Below are positions 1 through 7,569 of a stretch of DNA of 16,502 bases, one piece after another. The notes beneath the pieces were generated by a model. The model was given only the letters and a program-made list of their open reading frames with translations, did not search any database and was not told where the DNA came from. Numbering within the stretch: the first letter of the stretch is position 1; every line of letters starts with the position of its first letter. The position numbers and the translations under genes were made by a program. Source of the DNA: Scatomonas sp963661545 (GTDB lineage Bacteria; Bacillota; Clostridia; Lachnospirales; Lachnospiraceae); NCBI GenBank assembly GCA_963661545.1, contig CAVLCU010000047.1:1-16502 (forward strand), written 5' to 3'.

Positions 1-1
1 G

Positions 2-103
2 AACAATGGAGAGGGCTATCGCCTGCGCTTCTCGCCGGAGGCCTTTCTCAGAGGCAGCCGTCAGCTGGTGGTGGATGGCCGAATCGTGAGAAGTGAGGGC
101 TAA
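2..103 (+). CDS. C-terminal end of an unidentified protein (partial, 5' end outside window)
   Basis: An open frame runs in from the left edge without a stop and ends at TAA 101-103. It encodes 33 residues ending in LVVDGRIVRSEG. The fragment is hydrophilic, with no transmembrane stretch and no motif I recognise. It lies 59 nt before the amidohydrolase and in the same direction, so it is probably the preceding gene of the same cluster, which by context could be a cobalamin gene. The family cannot be assigned from this tail. Confidence 0.5.
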   Translation, partial: NNGEGYRLRFSPEAFLRGSRQLVVDGRIVRSEG

Positions 104-154
104 AAGACAGGCCACTAACCCTTAAGGGCTTGTAGGACAGGGAAGGGAAAGGAC

Positions 155-160
155 AGGAGG
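155..160 (+). promoter_or_regulatory. Closely spaced Shine-Dalgarno sequence of the amidohydrolase gene
   Basis: A perfect AGGAGG lies only 2 nt before the ATG at 163, closer than the usual 5-9 nt. No upstream alternative start exists in this frame, because a TAG at 133-135 closes it and no ATG, GTG or TTG lies between. The next in-frame ATG (193) would remove the HxH metal motif. A second purine-rich stretch (GGGAAGGGAAAGGA, 140-153) ends about 9 nt from the ATG and may be the real ribosome contact. Confidence 0.45.
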
Positions 161-162
161 TC

Positions 163-1104
163 ATGTGGGGAGAATGCCATGCGCACATTTTCATGAACGG
201 AAGGGATTACCGGCAGGCAGTGGAGGAGCACCGGCAGGCACCTCATGAGGCAGGCATTCGCCGGGTGCTGGAGACCTACCAAAGGGCCGGTGTTACCTTT
301 GTCCGAGATGGTGGGGATCATTTCGGGGTATCCAGGTTGGCCCGGGAGCTGGCCCGGGAGTATGGCATCCGTTTCCTGACCCCCATCTTTGCCATCCATA
401 AGAAGGACCATTACGGAAAGGTAGTCGGGCGCTCCTTTGAGACCATGAGGGAGTATGCTGCCTTGGTTAGGCAGGTGGCGGAGGCAAGAGGGGATTTCAT
501 CAAGATCATGACCTCCGGCATCATGGATTTCGAGACAGACCATACTCTGACCGGCCAGGCCCTGGAAGCCTGGGAGGTTCGTGAGATGGTCCATATCGCC
601 CACGAAGAGGGCTTTCGTGTCATGAGTCATACCAACGGCGCCAGAGCCGTGGAAGTGGCTGTAGAGGCGGGAGTGGATTCTCTGGAACATGGATATTTTC
701 AGGATGCAAGGAGTCTGGACTGCCTGGTCCACAGCGCCGCAGTCTGGGTGCCTACCCTGGTAACTGTCCGCAATCTGCTGGGGAAAGGCCGCTTTTCCGA
801 TGCGGTTTTGCAGTCCATCTGTCTGCAGCAGGAGAGGAGTGTCCGAAGGGCTGCCGCAGACGGAGGAAGATTGGCTTTGGGCAGCGATGCGGGAGCCTAT
901 GGGGTCCTCCACGGGCAGGGTATTGCAGAGGAGTATCGGGCATTTCAGGATATTTTCCTGGAAGGCAGAAAGGAAGAGGACACTAAGGAGCAGGTCGATG
1001 GAGCGAAGGGAGAGAAAGCCGGGAAAGGGACAGGAACCTGGTCGAAATCTGCCCTGGATGCGATGCTGAAAGCAGGCGAGGCCAGAATCCAGGACTTCCT
1101 ATAG
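163..1104 (+). CDS. Metal-dependent amidohydrolase family protein, substrate unknown
   Basis: A 313-residue protein of the amidohydrolase superfamily (imidazolonepropionase/prolidase-like TIM barrel). The metal ligands can be read in order: H6-A-H8 near the N-terminus, K114 in DFIKIMTSG (the usual carboxylated lysine), H156 in MSHTNG, H176 in SLEHGYF and D242 in ALGSDAG. A complete binuclear site is therefore likely and the enzyme should be active. There is no signal peptide, so it is probably cytosolic. The N-terminal beta-sandwich of many amidohydrolases is absent, as the protein starts straight at the HxH motif. Residues about 267-292 form a Lys/Glu/Gly-rich hydrophilic stretch just before the last helix, which looks like an insertion. 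It lies 26 nt before cbiB, which suggests a link with corrinoid metabolism, but this is inference. The start at 163 keeps the HxH motif. Confidence 0.82.
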   Translation: MWGECHAHIFMNGRDYRQAVEEHRQAPHEAGIRRVLETYQRAGVTFVRDGGDHFGVSRLARELAREYGIRFLTPIFAIHKKDHYGKVVGRSFETMREYAALVRQVAEARGDFIKIMTSGIMDFETDHTLTGQALEAWEVREMVHIAHEEGFRVMSHTNGARAVEVAVEAGVDSLEHGYFQDARSLDCLVHSAAVWVPTLVTVRNLLGKGRFSDAVLQSICLQQERSVRRAAADGGRLALGSDAGAYGVLHGQGIAEEYRAFQDIFLEGRKEEDTKEQVDGAKGEKAGKGTGTWSKSALDAMLKAGEARIQDFL

Positions 1105-1130
1105 CTGCAAAAGGTGGAAAGGAAAGGTTC

Positions 1131-2210
1131 ATGATGGAGCACATACTCCCGGCCGTGGTGCTGGGCTTTTTAATGGATCTTCTGCTGGGGGATCCCAAGT
1201 GGCTCTACCATCCGGTGCGGATGATTGGGAAACTGATTACATGGTTTGAGGCAATCCTGCGAAGGATTTTCCCCAGGGGCAAAAGGGGCGAGAGAATAGC
1301 CGGNNNNNNNNNNNNNNNNNNNNNNNNNNNNNNNNNNNNNNNNNNNNNNNNNNNNNNNNNNNNNNNNNNNNNNNNNNNNNNNNNNNNNNNNNNNNNNNNN
1401 NNTTTTTTTCTGGTAATTCTGGTCACGGGAATCAGTACAACGCTTCCTTTTCTCCTCCTTCGTTGGCTCTATGGCTTTCAAGTCTGGCTGGGCTTTGCAC
1501 TGGAAAGCTTCTGGTGCTATCAGCTGCTGGCCATCAAGAGCCTGCGGGTGGAGAGCATGCAGGTCTATGAGCAGGTGAAGAAGGGAGATCTTCCCAAGGC
1601 GCGGTATGCGGTATCCAGAATTGTAGGAAGGGATACCCAAGGTCTGGACTTTAGCCAAGTCACGAAGGCGGCGATAGAAACTGTGGCAGAGAATTCCTCA
1701 GATGGGGTGGTGGCTCCCTTATTCTTTTTGATGCTGGGAGGAGCCCCGGGAGGATTTTTCTACAAATCCATCAATACCATGGACTCCATGGTAGGATATC
1801 GTAACCAGACTTATCAATATTTGGGTACCTTTGCAGCCAGGCTGGATGATGTGGTCAATTATCTGCCCGCCAGGATCGCAGGCTTGCTGATGGTGGCAGC
1901 CAGTTACCTGCTGGGTTTTGACGGCAGGAAGGCCTGGGCCGTCTACCGGAGGGATCGCAGGAAGCATGACAGTCCCAATTCGGCCCATACTGAGGCAGCA
2001 ATGGCGGGAGCCTTGGATATTCAGCTGGCGGGAGATGCCCAATATTTTGGGAAGATTCACAGGAAGCCTACCCTGGGAGATCCTCTCCGCCCCGTAGAGG
2101 CGGAGGATGTGCCAAGGGCCAATCGATTGATGTACGGGACAGCATTTTTGGCCTTGTTGGCGGCTGCAGCCCTGCGGGCAGGTCTGGTAGGGCTGCTTTG
2201 GTATCTATGA
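1131..2210 (+). CDS. cbiB: Adenosylcobinamide-phosphate synthase CbiB (contains an assembly gap)
   Basis: An integral membrane enzyme of late cobalamin synthesis that attaches aminopropanol phosphate (or aminopropanol) to adenosylcobyric acid. Family hallmarks are visible: GDPKWLYHPVRMIGKLI near the N-terminus, IVGRDTQ, ETVAENSSDGVVAPLFF, NTMDSMVGYRNQ, ARLDDVVNYLPARI and the SPNSAHTEAAMAGALDIQL segment. Hydrophobic stretches lie near the N-terminus, just after the gap, in the middle and at the C-terminus. The frame is interrupted by 99 N (1304-1402) but continues in phase on both sides. As drawn it is 359 codons, longer than the roughly 300-330 usual for CbiB, so the gap is probably oversized. 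An ATG at 1134 is an equally good start. It precedes the CobD-like gene, whose product would make the CbiB substrate. Confidence 0.93.
   Translation: MMEHILPAVVLGFLMDLLLGDPKWLYHPVRMIGKLITWFEAILRRIFPRGKRGERIAXXXXXXXXXXXXXXXXXXXXXXXXXXXXXXXXXXFFLVILVTGISTTLPFLLLRWLYGFQVWLGFALESFWCYQLLAIKSLRVESMQVYEQVKKGDLPKARYAVSRIVGRDTQGLDFSQVTKAAIETVAENSSDGVVAPLFFLMLGGAPGGFFYKSINTMDSMVGYRNQTYQYLGTFAARLDDVVNYLPARIAGLLMVAASYLLGFDGRKAWAVYRRDRRKHDSPNSAHTEAAMAGALDIQLAGDAQYFGKIHRKPTLGDPLRPVEAEDVPRANRLMYGTAFLALLAAAALRAGLVGLLWYL
1304..1402. other. Assembly gap (99 N) within cbiB
   Basis: The gap is 99 undetermined bases, flanked on the right by a run of seven T (1403-1409). It falls between the conserved N-terminal segment and the next hydrophobic segment of CbiB. 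The reading frame is in phase across it. The true sequence is unknown, and the length may be a scaffolder estimate. Confidence 0.98.
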
Positions 2211-2249
2211 GAAACAGAGGAATAAGGAAGAACAGGAGAAGGGGCAGAA

Positions 2250-3299
2250 ATGAAGAAAGAACAGATGCATGGCGGTGATGTCTACCGTCACAGAGATGTG
2301 CTGGATTATTCCTCGAATACGAATCCCTTGGGGACACCCAGGTCAGTCATAGAGGCGGCAGCGGAGAGTCTGCGCTTTCTCTGTAACTACCCGGATGTGA
2401 GATGTGAAGAATTGAGGCAAGCCTTATCCGATTATGAGGGAGTGCCCCGGGATTGGGTGATCTGCGGCAATGGTGCTGCAGAGCTGATTTTCCTGCTGGT
2501 GGCCGCCCTGAAGCCCAGACGAGCCCTGGTGCTGGCTCCTACCTTCGCAGAATACCAGAGGGCTCTGGAGACCCAGGACTGCAGGATAGAGTATTATGAC
2601 CTGACGGAGGAGGGGGGCTTCCTTCCGAAGGAGGATCTCCTGGACCCTGTCGATCCTTCTTTGGATCTTATGATTTTGTGCAATCCCAACAATCCTACCG
2701 GTCTGCTGATGGATCCGGAACTTCTGGAGAGGGTGGTGGAAAAGTGCCATCAGACAGGAACCTTTCTCCTGGTGGATGAATGCTTCCAGGATTTTCTGGA
2801 TGAAGAGAAATACTACTCCATGAAGCATCGACTGGGACAATGCAGGAATCTTTTTCTTCTGAAGGCCTTCACCAAGCGTTATGCCCTGGCCGGCTTACGC
2901 TTGGGCTATGGTTTGTGCGGCAACCAGGACCTCCTGCTCAAGATGCAGGCTTGTACGCAGCCCTGGAATGTGTCTTTGCCGGCTCAGGCAGGAGGGCTGG
3001 CAGCCTTGAAGGAGGAGGAATATGTCCATAGAGCCAGGCAGCTGGTGGGAAGGGAAAGGGAATTTCTGAAGGGGGAGCTGAGAGGCTTGGGATTCCAGGT
3101 TTATGATTCTCAGGCCAACTACATCTTCTTTCGGGGGCCCAAAGGATTGGTGGAACAGGCTTTGGAGAAACGGGTCTTAATTCGGGATTGCAGCAATTAC
3201 AGAGGCTTATCTGAGGGCTATTATCGGGTAGCGGTTCGGACCCACGCAGAGAATATTCGCCTTTTGGAGGCCTTGGCAGGGGGAGAGACAAAACAGTGA
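2250..3299 (+). CDS. cobD: Threonine-phosphate decarboxylase-like PLP enzyme (CobD / HisC family)
   Basis: A fold-type I PLP enzyme of 349 residues. It opens with MHGGDVYR and LDYSSNTNPLG, the typical start of CobD-type L-threonine-O-3-phosphate decarboxylases. These make (R)-1-amino-2-propanol phosphate for the cobalamin nucleotide loop. The CNPNNPTG motif (144-151) and VDE with D176 fit the PLP site. K209 in LKAFTKRYALAGLRLGY is the expected Schiff-base lysine. Histidinol-phosphate aminotransferase is the alternative reading, as the two families are closely related. The MHGGD opening and the position after cbiB and before hemA favour CobD. I see no added C-terminal metal-binding domain. A purine-rich AGGAGAAGGGG precedes the ATG. 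Its TGA overlaps the hemA GTG by 4 nt. Confidence 0.88.
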   Translation: MKKEQMHGGDVYRHRDVLDYSSNTNPLGTPRSVIEAAAESLRFLCNYPDVRCEELRQALSDYEGVPRDWVICGNGAAELIFLLVAALKPRRALVLAPTFAEYQRALETQDCRIEYYDLTEEGGFLPKEDLLDPVDPSLDLMILCNPNNPTGLLMDPELLERVVEKCHQTGTFLLVDECFQDFLDEEKYYSMKHRLGQCRNLFLLKAFTKRYALAGLRLGYGLCGNQDLLLKMQACTQPWNVSLPAQAGGLAALKEEEYVHRARQLVGREREFLKGELRGLGFQVYDSQANYIFFRGPKGLVEQALEKRVLIRDCSNYRGLSEGYYRVAVRTHAENIRLLEALAGGETKQ

Positions 3300-4525
3300 G
3301 CATAGAAATGCTGGGCATGGATTATCATCTGGCGCCGGTGGATATCAGGGCAGTCTTTGCCTTTACCAAGAAGGGCGCGGCTGCCTTTATGGAAGAACTG
3401 AAACAGAAGGCAGGGGTCAAGGGCTGCCTGATTCTCTCCACTTGTAACCGCATGGAGCTGTGGGTCAGTCTGACCGCCGACTGGGAGGGCTCTCTTCTGG
3501 AGGAGCTCTGTCGGCACAAGGGGGTGGATCCTGCAGAATATAGATCCTATTTCCGAACTCGCCAGGATCAGAAAGCGGTGAATCACCTTTTTCACCTGAC
3601 CTGTGGCCTTCGATCCATGATCCTGGCAGAGGATCAGATCCTCACTCAGGTGAAGGAGGCTCATGGGATGGCGCGGGAATTCTATTGTACCGACAGTGTC
3701 CTGGAGGTCTTGTTTCGCAGGGCTGTGACGGCGGCCAAGCGGGTGAAGACGGAGGTGGTCTTTACCCATGCCAGTGAGACAGCGGTGGATCGGGCGGTGG
3801 CCCTGCTGGAGAAAGAGGGATTTTCCCTGGCAGGCAAGACCTGCATGGTGATTGGCAATGGGGAAATGGGCAGACTGGCAGCTCAAACCTTGGCCGGCAA
3901 GGGGGGGGATGTGACGGTGACAGTTCGTCAATACAAAAGCGGTCAGGTTCAGATTCCCCGGGGCTGCAAACGAATGGATTATGGAAGACGCATGGAGCTT
4001 TTTCCGGCCTGTGATCTGGTGGTCAGCGCCACCACCAGTCCCAATTGTCCCCTGCGGATGGACTTGCTGGAGGGTCTTACCTTGACCCATCCCATGATAC
4101 TCATAGATCTGGCTGTGCCCCGGGATATCGAACCGGCCCTGGGAAAACTCCCTCAGATCCGCCTCTATGATATCGATGATTTTAAAAGCCCTGTGGAGGA
4201 AGAAAATGAGGCGGCTTATAGGCAGGCAGAGGATATTTTGCAGGAGGAAATCAAAGAATTCTACGACTGGCTGGAGGGGAGAGAATGGATTCCCCATATT
4301 CAGCAGATTCAGCAGGATGCGGTGACCGACCTGAACCTGCGCCTGCAGAAGCAGATTCGCAAGCTTCCCATGGAAGCCCCTGACCAGGAAAGGCTGATGA
4401 ACAATATCGACACTGCTGTGGGCAAGGTGGTAGGAAAAATGCTGTTTGGCCTGCGGGATTGTCTGGAAAAGGACTCCTTTCTGGAATGTGTGGATGGATT
4501 GGAGCGTTTATATGGAGAAAAGTAA
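3296..4525 (+). CDS. hemA: Glutamyl-tRNA reductase
   Basis: Reduces glutamyl-tRNA(Glu) with NADPH to glutamate-1-semialdehyde, the first committed step of C5-pathway tetrapyrrole synthesis. The 409 residues match the usual length. The N-terminal catalytic domain contains STCNRMELW with nucleophile C50, followed by AEDQILTQVKEAH (111-123). The Rossmann domain shows GNGEMG at 187-192, where most homologues have GAGEMG, and VVSATTSPN (242-250). The C-terminal helical dimerisation domain follows from about residue 300. The start is GTG at 3296, preceded by GGGGGAGAG and overlapping the cobD stop as GTGA, which implies translational coupling. Its ALA would feed the downstream hemB gene. Reductases of this family are often subject to haem feedback; nothing in the DNA shows such control here. 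Confidence 0.96.
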   Translation: MSIEMLGMDYHLAPVDIRAVFAFTKKGAAAFMEELKQKAGVKGCLILSTCNRMELWVSLTADWEGSLLEELCRHKGVDPAEYRSYFRTRQDQKAVNHLFHLTCGLRSMILAEDQILTQVKEAHGMAREFYCTDSVLEVLFRRAVTAAKRVKTEVVFTHASETAVDRAVALLEKEGFSLAGKTCMVIGNGEMGRLAAQTLAGKGGDVTVTVRQYKSGQVQIPRGCKRMDYGRRMELFPACDLVVSATTSPNCPLRMDLLEGLTLTHPMILIDLAVPRDIEPALGKLPQIRLYDIDDFKSPVEEENEAAYRQAEDILQEEIKEFYDWLEGREWIPHIQQIQQDAVTDLNLRLQKQIRKLPMEAPDQERLMNNIDTAVGKVVGKMLFGLRDCLEKDSFLECVDGLERLYGEK

Positions 4526-5033
4526 GACCTGTTTCCCTCTTTTTGTGGATCTGACCGCCCTAACAATCCTGGTGGTGGGAGGCGGCACCATCGCTGCTCG
4601 CCGGATACAGAGTCTGGTGGACTTCACGGAGGGCATCTGCCTCCTGTCGCCGCAGGCACATCCTGACCTCCAAAAGCTGGCCGCCCTGGGAAGAATTCGA
4701 TGGATCCCACAAGCTTATCCGTCTATCGGTCCCGGTGAGGCGCGGGAGTCGGCCGGTGACTGGGAGGACAGTCAGAAGCTGCTTGGAAAGGCAGACCTGG
4801 TTTTAGCCTGCACCGATTGTCCCAAGACCAATGAGGCCATTTATCGAAGCTGTAAGCAGGCTGGAATTCCGGTAAATGTCTGCAGCGACCGGGAAAAGTG
4901 TGATTTTTATTTCCCGGGAATTGCAAGAAAAGGAAATCTGCTGGTGGGTATTACAGCCGGTGGTCAATCCCACCGGGCGGTTAGAAGATTGCGGGAAAGG
5001 ATACAAAAGCTTCTGGATACAGAGGATTTCTGA
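4512..5033 (+). CDS. Precorrin-2 dehydrogenase (sirohydrochlorin-forming, SirC/CysG N-domain type)
   Basis: A 173-residue NAD-dependent dehydrogenase that oxidises precorrin-2 to sirohydrochlorin, the branch compound for sirohaem and anaerobic cobalamin. It shows PLFVDL, the nucleotide-binding ILVVGGGTIAARRI (19-32), LACTDCPKTN (98-107) and VNVCSDREKCDFYFPGIARKG (121-141). The C-terminal GITAGGQSHRAVRRLRERI resembles the CysG/Met8p dimerisation segment. There is no fused methyltransferase or obvious chelatase domain, so methylation would come from CobA-HemD and metal insertion from another gene. Residues about 72-89 look longer than usual at this point, possibly a small insertion. The ATG at 4512 is chosen because MEKSKTCFPLFVDL matches the family start and GGAG (4501-4504) sits 7 nt upstream. 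It overlaps the hemA end by 14 nt. Confidence 0.9.
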   Translation: MEKSKTCFPLFVDLTALTILVVGGGTIAARRIQSLVDFTEGICLLSPQAHPDLQKLAALGRIRWIPQAYPSIGPGEARESAGDWEDSQKLLGKADLVLACTDCPKTNEAIYRSCKQAGIPVNVCSDREKCDFYFPGIARKGNLLVGITAGGQSHRAVRRLRERIQKLLDTEDF

Positions 5034-5040
5034 AGGAGGA
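5033..5040 (+). promoter_or_regulatory. Ribosome binding site of hemC overlapping the upstream stop codon
   Basis: AAGGAGGA shares its first A with the TGA of the precorrin-2 dehydrogenase gene and lies 8 nt before the ATG at 5049. The arrangement fits reinitiation or coupled translation within the operon. Confidence 0.6.
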
Positions 5041-5048
5041 TAGGTGGG

Positions 5049-5963
5049 ATGGATAGAAAAGGCTTCGTCATCGGCAGCCGGGAAAGTGGCTTGGCTATAG
5101 CTCAGAGCCGTATGGTGATGGATTATATCCGATCCTGCTGCCCAAAGCGGGAGCCAGAGCTTCTGACCATGAAGACCACCGGAGATCGGATTCTGGACCG
5201 CCGGCTGGATCAGATCGGGGGCAAGGGGCTCTTTGTGAAGGAGCTGGACAAGGCCCTGCGGGAAGGCCGCAGTGACTTATCCGTCCACAGCATGAAGGAT
5301 CTCCCCTCAGAGCTTGACCCGGATCTTCCCTTGGTGGGCTGCTCTAGGCGGGAGGATCCCAGAGATGTATTGGTATTGCCTCCCGGGTGCAAGGAGCCGG
5401 ATTTCTCCCTGCCCATTGGCACCTCCTCCCCCCGGCGGATCCTGCAGCTGGGCAAGCTCTATCCCCAGGCGACCTTTGAAAGCGTCCGGGGGAATCTTCA
5501 AACCCGGCTGGGCAAGCTGGAGGAAGGCCGATACGGTGCCCTGGTGCTGGCAGCCGCAGGGCTCAAACGCCTGGGATACCAGGATCGCATCAGTCGGTAT
5601 TTCTCTGTTGAGGAGGTCATTCCCGCTGCGGGCCAGGGCATTTTGGCACTCCAGGGCAGGGAAGGAGAGGATTATTCCTTTTTGCAGGGCTTTTGCTGTG
5701 AGAAAGCTCAGGCGGCAGCCCAGGCGGAGAGAGCCTTTGTCAGAGCCCTGGAGGGGGGCTGCTCCTCCCCCATAGCCGCCTATGCCTGGGTCGGGGAGGA
5801 GGGAAGGCTGGAGCTCTTGGGCCTCTACTACGATGCCCAGAGGAAGATCAGCCGGAGGGGGAGAAGCTCTGCTTCTATGGAGGAGGCAAAGGCCCTGGGG
5901 CAAAGCCTGGCAGCCAGACTGCGGGCCGAAGCGGAGGAGGCCATAAGCCCCTGGAGCCGATAG
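5049..5963 (+). CDS. hemC: Porphobilinogen deaminase (hydroxymethylbilane synthase)
   Basis: A cytosolic enzyme that polymerises four porphobilinogen units into hydroxymethylbilane. The 304 residues are typical. Family landmarks read in order: IGSRESGLAIAQ (8-19), KTTGDRILD, GGKGLFVKELD, SVHSMKDLP (78-86, with catalytic D84), GTSSPRR (124-130), ESVRGNLQTRL and EGGCSSPIAAYA. C238 in the last motif is the expected attachment site of the dipyrromethane cofactor. All key residues are present, so the enzyme should work. It sits 15 nt after the precorrin-2 dehydrogenase and 52 nt before cobA-hemD, whose HemD domain closes its linear product into uroporphyrinogen III. Confidence 0.97.
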   Translation: MDRKGFVIGSRESGLAIAQSRMVMDYIRSCCPKREPELLTMKTTGDRILDRRLDQIGGKGLFVKELDKALREGRSDLSVHSMKDLPSELDPDLPLVGCSRREDPRDVLVLPPGCKEPDFSLPIGTSSPRRILQLGKLYPQATFESVRGNLQTRLGKLEEGRYGALVLAAAGLKRLGYQDRISRYFSVEEVIPAAGQGILALQGREGEDYSFLQGFCCEKAQAAAQAERAFVRALEGGCSSPIAAYAWVGEEGRLELLGLYYDAQRKISRRGRSSASMEEAKALGQSLAARLRAEAEEAISPWSR

Positions 5964-6015
5964 GAAAAGAGAAGGGGACAGTGACTTCAGGATAGCGGGT
6001 AAACGGGGTGAGAAT

Positions 6016-7539
6016 ATGAAGATGGGGAAAGTCTGGCTGGTAGGAGCAGGTCCGGGAGACCTGGGATTGTTGACCCTGAAGGGTCTGCAGGTGCTGCAGG
6101 AGGCAGAGGTGGTAGTCTATGACAGTCTGGTGGGAGAGGGCTTGCTGGCTTTGATCCCCGACGAGGCAGCAGTCATTTTTGCCGGCAAGAGAGCCGGTCA
6201 TCACCATCTGTCTCAGGAGGAGATCAACCAGGTGCTGGTCCGGGAAGCTCAGGCAGGGCATCGGGTGGTCCGCCTCAAGGGAGGGGATCCCTTCCTCTTT
6301 GGCAGGGGCGGGGAGGAACTGGAGGTCCTTGCGGAGATGGGAATTCCTTATGAGGTGGTGCCGGGGGTGACATCTGCCCTTGCTGTTCCGGCTTATTGTG
6401 GAATTCCGGTGACCCACAGGAAGTTTGCCTCTTCGGTACATATCATTACCGGCCACAGACAAGAGGGAGGAGACAATCCCATCCCCTTCAGAGCCCTTGT
6501 GGAGACCCGGGGAACCCTGGTATTCCTGATGGGAGCCGCCAGCCTTCCCAAGATTTGCTCCGGCCTTTTAGAGGGGGGAATGGAGGGGGAGATGCCGGCT
6601 GCCCTTTTGCAGCAGGGGACAACCGCAGGTCAGAAGTGTATCCTGGCTACGGTTGCCAGCCTGCCCCAGGAGGTGAGAAGGCAGAAGGCTAAGACTCCTG
6701 CCATTCTCGTAGTAGGCCAGGTTTGTGCTTTGGCCGACCGGCTGGGCTGGTATGAAAAGCTGCCTTTGGCAGGTTATCGAGTGCTGGTGACCCGTCCCAG
6801 GCAGCTGGGCTTCTCTGTGTCGGAGGAGTTGAGACGGCGGGGGGCGGAGGTAGTGGAGCTACCTGCCATTGCGGTGACACCCCTTCCGGATCCTGCAAGG
6901 CTGCGGCAGGTCTGCGGCCATCTGGGGGACTATCGCTGGTTGGTATTTACCAGTCCCACGGGAGTTGGGATCTTCTTTGACCAGCTGCGCACCTTTTCGG
7001 TAGATCTGCGCCAGCTCGCTCATTGTCGAATTGCCGCCCTGGGAGAGGGAACGAAAAAGGCCTTACAGAAGCGGGGATTTTTCCCGGATCTTGTGCCACA
7101 GGTCTACGAGGGAGCCTGCCTGGGAAAAGCCCTGGCTGCGGTCTGCCATCCATCGGATCGGATCCTTTTGGCCAGGGCAGAGGCAGGCAATCGGGAGATT
7201 ATAGAAGCCTTGACCGGATTTCAGGTGGAGGATGTGCCAATCTATCGTACCAGCTTTCCGCAGCAGAAGAAAATAGAGGAAAGAAAGCTCTTCGAGGAAG
7301 GATTGGTAGATTGCGCTGTATTTACCAGCGCCTCTACGGTACGAGGCTTTGTGGAAGCTACCAGAGGGCTGGATTACAGCAAAGTAACCGCTGCCTGCAT
7401 CGGAGGGCAGACCCAGGCCTGTGCCGCTTCCTATGGGATGAAGACTTATGTGGCAGCAAAAGCCACCCTGGATAGTCTCCTGGAACTGGTGACAGAACTG
7501 GGACAGGAACAGCTAAATCATAAGAAATGGCGGAAGTGA
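6016..7539 (+). CDS. cobA-hemD: Fused uroporphyrinogen-III C-methyltransferase / uroporphyrinogen-III synthase (CobA-HemD)
   Basis: A bifunctional 507-residue protein. The N-terminal part (about 1-245) is a SAM-dependent uroporphyrinogen-III methyltransferase. It shows VGAGPGD (9-15), YDSLV, VRLKGGDPFLFGRG (85-98), PGVTSA (116-121) and GIPVTHR (129-135), and would make precorrin-2. The C-terminal part (from about 252, GYRVLVTRPRQ) is a uroporphyrinogen-III synthase, with LVFTSPTGV and VFTSASTVRGF as recognisable segments. The synthase comes second in the chain but acts before the methyltransferase. Such fusions are well known in Clostridia. A fusion could channel uroporphyrinogen III directly to precorrin-2, which fits a cluster devoted to B12 and sirohaem. 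The start at 6016 is preceded by GGGGTGAG. Confidence 0.96.
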   Translation: MKMGKVWLVGAGPGDLGLLTLKGLQVLQEAEVVVYDSLVGEGLLALIPDEAAVIFAGKRAGHHHLSQEEINQVLVREAQAGHRVVRLKGGDPFLFGRGGEELEVLAEMGIPYEVVPGVTSALAVPAYCGIPVTHRKFASSVHIITGHRQEGGDNPIPFRALVETRGTLVFLMGAASLPKICSGLLEGGMEGEMPAALLQQGTTAGQKCILATVASLPQEVRRQKAKTPAILVVGQVCALADRLGWYEKLPLAGYRVLVTRPRQLGFSVSEELRRRGAEVVELPAIAVTPLPDPARLRQVCGHLGDYRWLVFTSPTGVGIFFDQLRTFSVDLRQLAHCRIAALGEGTKKALQKRGFFPDLVPQVYEGACLGKALAAVCHPSDRILLARAEAGNREIIEALTGFQVEDVPIYRTSFPQQKKIEERKLFEEGLVDCAVFTSASTVRGFVEATRGLDYSKVTAACIGGQTQACAASYGMKTYVAAKATLDSLLELVTELGQEQLNHKKWRK

Positions 7540-7569
7540 CCAAGATTTACAGATGAGGAGAACAGGACA

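Noticed and set aside
2..162. Upstream fragment as the missing N-terminal domain of the amidohydrolase (LVVDGRIV looks like such a strand)
   Set aside because: It ends in TAA, is in another frame and is separated by 59 nt. The amidohydrolase has its own AGGAGG and complete metal ligands. The resemblance is too short to support a split gene.
4446..4511. Upstream ATG extending precorrin-2 dehydrogenase by 22 residues
   Set aside because: The extension lies wholly inside the conserved hemA C-terminus, and the extra residues do not resemble the family. The ATG at 4512 has GGAG 7 nt upstream.
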